NCBI GenBank assembly: GCA_047722935.1
Contig: JBDNZS010000005.1
Coordinates: 1 to 64,000 of the forward strand
DNA length: 64,000 nucleotides
From: Ethanoligenens sp047722935
Lineage (GTDB): Bacteria > Bacillota > Clostridia > Oscillospirales > Ethanoligenentaceae
Direction of reading: 5' to 3'
Position numbers and translations under genes: made by a program. Shown here one piece after another: positions 60,325 through 64,000 of the stretch. The notes below the pieces were generated by a model, which was not told the origin of the DNA, did not search any database, and was given only the letters and a program-made list of their open reading frames with translations. The stretch's first letter is position 1; the number at the start of each line of letters is the position of its first letter.

Positions 60325-62073
60325 CTACTCTTCCAGCCGTGCGGCAAGGGCTTCATCAGGCTGCACATAAGCGGTATTATATCCCTCATAGATCACCATA
60401 CCGGGTTTCGCACCTACCGGCTTTTTCACACGCCGCACCGGCGCGTAATCCACCGGCACCTGTGCAGAATCTTTTGCTTTGCTGTGTGTGGCCGCCAACA
60501 CCGCTGCCTGCGTGAGCGTGCGCTCCGGCACTTCGCGCCCATCTGCCAGCACAATGACATGCGCGCCGGGGATGTTTTTAGTGTGGAACCACATGTCGGT
60601 TTTGGCAGCGGTTTTCAGCGTCAAGCGATCATTTTGCTTGTTGTTGCGGCCAATCAGGATTTCAAATCCATCATCCGAAACAAAGTGGCGGGGCGCGTTT
60701 TCCCGCAGCTTTTCCCGCTTTTTTCCACGGCGGCGCAGATAGCCGCCCCCAATCAATTCTTCCCGGATTTCCGCCAGCTCGCTCTCCCCACCCGCGCGGG
60801 AGATCTCGTCCAACACAGTCTCTAAATACCGCAATTCTTCCTCTCCCTCGGCAATCTGCTCGGTCAGGAAACGTTCGGCTGCGGCGGCCTTATGGTAAGC
60901 TTTATAGAACTTCTGTGCATTCTGCGCGGGCGTCAGACGCACATCCAGCGCGATCTCAACCAATGCGTCATCATGGTAAAAATCCGCAAGTGAACAGACA
61001 GACATTCCTTTTTTCAACTGGTAAAGATTTGCCGATACCAAATCGCCGCGCTGCTTGAGTGCTTCACGGTCTTCGCTTGTCGCCAACTCCGTGCGCTGGC
61101 GCTCCAGCTTACGGCCAATTCGCTGGGCGGCGTGCTCCACCACCTGCAGCATGTCATGCGCGCGTTGGCTCACCCGCAGCACCCGATCGCGCTCGGTGTA
61201 AAACGCGTCCAGCAAAGCGGAGAACGTCTCCATCCGCCGTGTTAGCGCGCGGTCGCCATACTGCATGATGCGCATAAAAGAGAACTCCAGCGGACGGCCA
61301 GTCTGCACGTCGGTTAACAGCGTGGGTTCTCCCGTGTGGCTGCGCAAACGCTCCTGCAACGCGGTAAATACCGCGAGCAATCGGCCCCGTCCCGTATCTC
61401 CCAACGTATTTATATCTACAGTCATATCCCCCGCGACCTGTTCGCAAAGTTCCCGGCAGACCAGCGGAGATACCCCCTGCACCCCTTTGAGCATTGCTTT
61501 TTCAAGAGAACCGCTCTGCCCCAGAACCCGTTGCAGCGCATCCACCGGTGTCTGCATCAGCAAGTCCACTTTATCCTGCGCGGGCGGTGGGGTATACGGC
61601 AGTCCCGGCAGCACCTGCCGCTTGCTCGACATCGTGAAATCAATATGCTTAATCGCGTCAATGATCTTTCCGTCCGGACCAATGAAAATGATATTGCTGT
61701 GCCGGCCCATGATTTCCACGGACAGCGTTTTCTGCACTTCGTCGCCGAGATCGTCCCGGCAGTCAAAATCTAAATACAGCTGACGCTCCAAACCTGGTTG
61801 GCGAACCGCATGCAGTTTGGCACCCCCCAAATGTTTGCGCAGCAACATGCAAAACATCGGAGCGGTCATTGGATTTTCTTTATTTTGTGCGGTCAAATGC
61901 GCGCGTGGATGATCGGCACTTGACGAAAGCAGCAATTTTGCCCCTCCGCCTTTTTGCCGGAACGTGAGATTCAATTCATCCTTTTCCGGTTGCTGCACCT
62001 TATCGACCCGCGCGCCAACCAGCACGCCAATCTCCGCAGCGATAAAAGACAAAAACGCACCGTCAAGCGCCAT
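60325..62073 (-). CDS. rqcH: RqcH (NFACT family) ribosome quality-control factor
   Basis: A 582-residue NFACT protein. NFACT-N (about 1-190: MALDGAFLSFIAAEIGVLVGARVDKVQQPEKDELNLTFR) is followed by helix-hairpin-helix and coiled-coil (about 290-430) domains and NFACT-R (about 450-560: NKQNDRLTLKTAAKTDMWFHTKNIPGAHVI). RqcH binds stalled 50S subunits and adds C-terminal alanine tails to the nascent chain; older names are FbpA/PavA after fibronectin binding. Typical length. The ATG at 62073 lacks a strong ribosome site. Confidence 0.95.
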   Translation of the reverse strand: MALDGAFLSFIAAEIGVLVGARVDKVQQPEKDELNLTFRQKGGGAKLLLSSSADHPRAHLTAQNKENPMTAPMFCMLLRKHLGGAKLHAVRQPGLERQLYLDFDCRDDLGDEVQKTLSVEIMGRHSNIIFIGPDGKIIDAIKHIDFTMSSKRQVLPGLPYTPPPAQDKVDLLMQTPVDALQRVLGQSGSLEKAMLKGVQGVSPLVCRELCEQVAGDMTVDINTLGDTGRGRLLAVFTALQERLRSHTGEPTLLTDVQTGRPLEFSFMRIMQYGDRALTRRMETFSALLDAFYTERDRVLRVSQRAHDMLQVVEHAAQRIGRKLERQRTELATSEDREALKQRGDLVSANLYQLKKGMSVCSLADFYHDDALVEIALDVRLTPAQNAQKFYKAYHKAAAAERFLTEQIAEGEEELRYLETVLDEISRAGGESELAEIREELIGGGYLRRRGKKREKLRENAPRHFVSDDGFEILIGRNNKQNDRLTLKTAAKTDMWFHTKNIPGAHVIVLADGREVPERTLTQAAVLAATHSKAKDSAQVPVDYAPVRRVKKPVGAKPGMVIYEGYNTAYVQPDEALAARLEE

Positions 62074-62133
62074 GGTTTGTTTCCCTTGCTTTCTCCCAGT
62101 GTATATGGGTTCTCAAATCAGTCTATTCACAGA

Positions 62134-63237
62134 TCAATTGATAAATCTGACCGGTTCTGTCCCGGACGCCGCCACTGCAAACGTCACATCCGCAAACGCC
62201 GCGCCCAAACGCCGGGCAAGCACCGGACAAATCGGCTGCTCGGTGGCAAAATGCCCCGCCGCCACCAAATTCAGCTTAGCGGCGGCCGCCGCCAGCATAT
62301 CCGAATGTTTAATTTCACCGGTCAAAATCGTATCCGCGCCGGATGCCGCCGCAACAGCCGTAAGTTCGCCGTCCCACGCGCCGCTGCATACGGCAACCGT
62401 TTGCACGGGACGCCCCGCATCGTGGAACGCCACACCCGCTGCCTGCAAACGCGCTTGGACATGACGTGCAAAAGCGTCCGGTTCCACCGGTGCATCTAAG
62501 CGTGCGACACGTCCGATCCCGTAAGGTTTTTGCAGAGCGGTATTCTCAAACAGATCGTAGGCAGGTACTTCATAGGGGTGCGCCGCTTTCATCGCTGTCA
62601 CCACCGCGGCAGTATCGCGGGCGTCACAAACTGCCTCAATGCACACCTCGTCCGCTACCTCCAGACGCCCCTGTACCCCAATATACGGATTTGCGCCCGC
62701 AAGAGGCCGGAAATAACCGGTACCATGCGCTTCAAACGCACAGCTGTCATAGCCGTCATACCGTCCCGCACCCGCTTCTGCCATAGCCTCCCGCACGCAC
62801 GCGGCGTGGGTCTCCGGCACATAAACGCGTATTTTTTGAAAAGAAAATACGCCGAGCGGCTGTAAGATGGCGGTTCGCTCCAAGTCCAACACCTGCAAAA
62901 GCACGTCATTCACGCCGCCCTCGGCGATATCGAGATTGGTATGCATACAGATAGCGGACAATCCGTGCCGTGCCAGCTGCCATACCGGTGCGGAAATTCC
63001 ATCCGCGCGCAAATTTGAAATCGGATGAAAAATAACGGGATGGTGGCTGACAATCAGCTGCGCGCCGACAGATACGGCTTCCTCGCAAACTTCGGAGGTG
63101 ATATCCAACGCCACCAACGCCTTTTGCACCGATAAACTGCCGTCGCCCGCAAGCAGGCCGACATTATCCCATTTTTCAGCCAAATGTAAAGGCGCCCAGT
63201 TCCGTAACAGGGAAAAAATATTTTCTACCGTTGTCAT
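62134..63237 (-). CDS. Nif3-like dinuclear metal center protein (YqfO-like)
   Basis: A 367-residue Nif3/DUF34 protein: N-terminal half HLAEKWDNVGLLAGD and VSHHPVIFHP, an inserted YqfO middle domain (about 130-235, CxxA-type PII-like), and C-terminal VAVCSGAWDGELTAVAAASGADTILTGEIKHSDMLAAAA with metal-binding residues and HFATEQP. Its role is not settled; relatives bind two metal ions, and it is commonly coded beside trmK as here. The ATG at 63237 behind GGAGG is used; the frame extends far upstream but overlaps trmK antisense-like and is rejected. Confidence 0.92.
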   Translation of the reverse strand: MTTVENIFSLLRNWAPLHLAEKWDNVGLLAGDGSLSVQKALVALDITSEVCEEAVSVGAQLIVSHHPVIFHPISNLRADGISAPVWQLARHGLSAICMHTNLDIAEGGVNDVLLQVLDLERTAILQPLGVFSFQKIRVYVPETHAACVREAMAEAGAGRYDGYDSCAFEAHGTGYFRPLAGANPYIGVQGRLEVADEVCIEAVCDARDTAAVVTAMKAAHPYEVPAYDLFENTALQKPYGIGRVARLDAPVEPDAFARHVQARLQAAGVAFHDAGRPVQTVAVCSGAWDGELTAVAAASGADTILTGEIKHSDMLAAAAAKLNLVAAGHFATEQPICPVLARRLGAAFADVTFAVAASGTEPVRFIN

Positions 63238-63268
63238 CCGCATTTTCCTCCACCGCAATACCCGCAGC

Positions 63269-63964
63269 CTAAGTGCAGACCGCTTCCACTGCCGCCTGCT
63301 CCAAACGGCTCGCAAGAGAAGCCCAATGTTCTGCCTGGGCGGCGCAGGTAGCAGAACACGCCAGTCCGGCGGCCTTTTTGCGCAAGCGGCTCGCCTGCCA
63401 GAGCAGATAGGCAGATGCGGCCGGGCCGCCTGTTTCAAGAAGGCGGCCCGCGATACAAAAGAAATCATCCGGTTCAAACGGCACACCGCCAAATCGCGCA
63501 TTCATAACCAGATAATGTTTGTTGCCCTCCACCGCCGCGTCCTCATGCTCAATCACGAACCCTTCCCGGCACAAATAGGCGTGCAAAACCTCCTGTGCGG
63601 TCATTGGCTGCAAGATCAGCCGCACATCCGGCTGACGCACCCAATCACTTCCCGATAGGATCGTAACAATCAAATCACCGCCCATGCCAGCAATAATAAT
63701 ATCTTGCGCCTGCACACCCGACAGTCCATCAGTCTGTAACAAGGCCACGTTTTCCGCCGCGCCATACTGTGCCACAGTCCGCGCGGCGCGCGCAAGCGGT
63801 CCTGGACGCACATCACTCGCCAAAGCGGACGGATTGTGGCCTGAACAAACCAGCCACACCGGCAGATAAGCGTGATCAGTACCAACATCAGCCACCGTCG
63901 CACCCGGCCGAACAAACGATGCTGCCAGTTGGAGGCGCGCGCTTAACGGCGGCAATGCATTCAT
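63269..63964 (-). CDS. trmK: tRNA (adenine-22 N1)-methyltransferase
   Basis: A 231-residue SAM-dependent methyltransferase of the TrmK/YqfN family, which methylates A22 of tRNAs. Landmarks: LSARLQLAASFVRPGATVADVGTDHAYLPVWLV (SAM motif), ALASDVRPGPLARA, IIIAGMGGDLIVTIL and LILQPMTAQEVLHAYLCREGF. AAGGAGAC lies just upstream of the ATG. It is usually found between the sigma-70 gene rpoD and the nif3-like gene; here only the nif3-like gene is inside the window. Confidence 0.94.
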   Translation of the reverse strand: MNALPPLSARLQLAASFVRPGATVADVGTDHAYLPVWLVCSGHNPSALASDVRPGPLARAARTVAQYGAAENVALLQTDGLSGVQAQDIIIAGMGGDLIVTILSGSDWVRQPDVRLILQPMTAQEVLHAYLCREGFVIEHEDAAVEGNKHYLVMNARFGGVPFEPDDFFCIAGRLLETGGPAASAYLLWQASRLRKKAAGLACSATCAAQAEHWASLASRLEQAAVEAVCT

Positions 63965-64000
63965 AAAAGTCTCCTTGGCAGCACAATCCCGCCCGCAACA

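Noticed and set aside
63238..63501. N-terminal extension of the Nif3-like protein
   Set aside because: The family N-terminus MTTVENIF begins at 63237 behind GGAGG; the extension overlaps trmK.

Overview
The window looks like a Firmicutes chromosome of the class Clostridia, most likely the Oscillospiraceae/Ruminococcaceae side. Supporting signs are a type III glutamine synthetase, a GatCAB amidotransferase followed by an archaeal-type AspRS, rubrerythrin, a GlcT-controlled PTS operon, a clostridial-type 6S RNA, strong Shine-Dalgarno sites and several TTG starts. This placement is inferred from gene content; there is no rRNA here to confirm it.

Layout. 1-5.65 kb is the int-proximal end of an integrative (Tn916-like) element. 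It holds a cardiolipin synthase, an orphan c-di-GMP-I riboswitch, a sigma-like regulator, a MazF toxin, an excisionase and a tyrosine integrase, then an intact tRNA-Ser(CGA). A second tRNA-Ser breaks off inside its anticodon loop at 5655, which I read as the element/chromosome junction. 5.8-14.1 kb carries a DUF2142 membrane protein, a gamma-carbonic anhydrase and a complete glucose PTS operon (ptsH-ptsI-glcT-crr-ptsG) with a GlcT antiterminator/terminator leader. 14.3-19.6 kb has rubrerythrin, a BusR-like regulator, five tRNAs (Gly, Arg, His, Gln, Lys), an Mrp ATPase and a DUF362 ferredoxin. 19.7-26.3 kb has a PAS-GGDEF-GGDEF-EAL protein, tRNA-Pro, a split TauE/SafE transporter, 6S RNA, a DUF1292 protein and an SDR oxidoreductase. 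26.3-33.0 kb is a six-gene exopolysaccharide operon facing a divergent LytR-CpsA-Psr protein. 33.1-37.4 kb is a ferrous-iron (Feo) cluster. 37.5-46.2 kb has TerC, a lone CheW, gatCAB-aspS and glnN. 46.4-52.3 kb has a phosphoesterase, a cobalamin-riboswitch-controlled surface protein built from transcobalamin-like domains, a phospholipase-C-like protein and a FAH-family enzyme. 52.4-59.5 kb is an envelope-defence block: a GntR regulator, two ABC modules, an MprF-like protein and an M23 peptidase. The window ends with a small AT-rich patch (zinc-ribbon protein, acetyltransferase), rqcH, a nif3-like gene and trmK.

The two most interesting items are as follows. First, a B12-riboswitch gene encodes a secreted, apparently wall-anchored protein that combines a DUF4430 (transcobalamin C-terminal-like) domain with an alpha/alpha-barrel, the two folds of vertebrate B12 carriers in reversed order. 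Second, the integration junction suggests that the element splits a host tRNA-Ser in the anticodon loop and brings its own complete tRNA-Ser, placed so that the orphaned host tRNA promoter can transcribe it.
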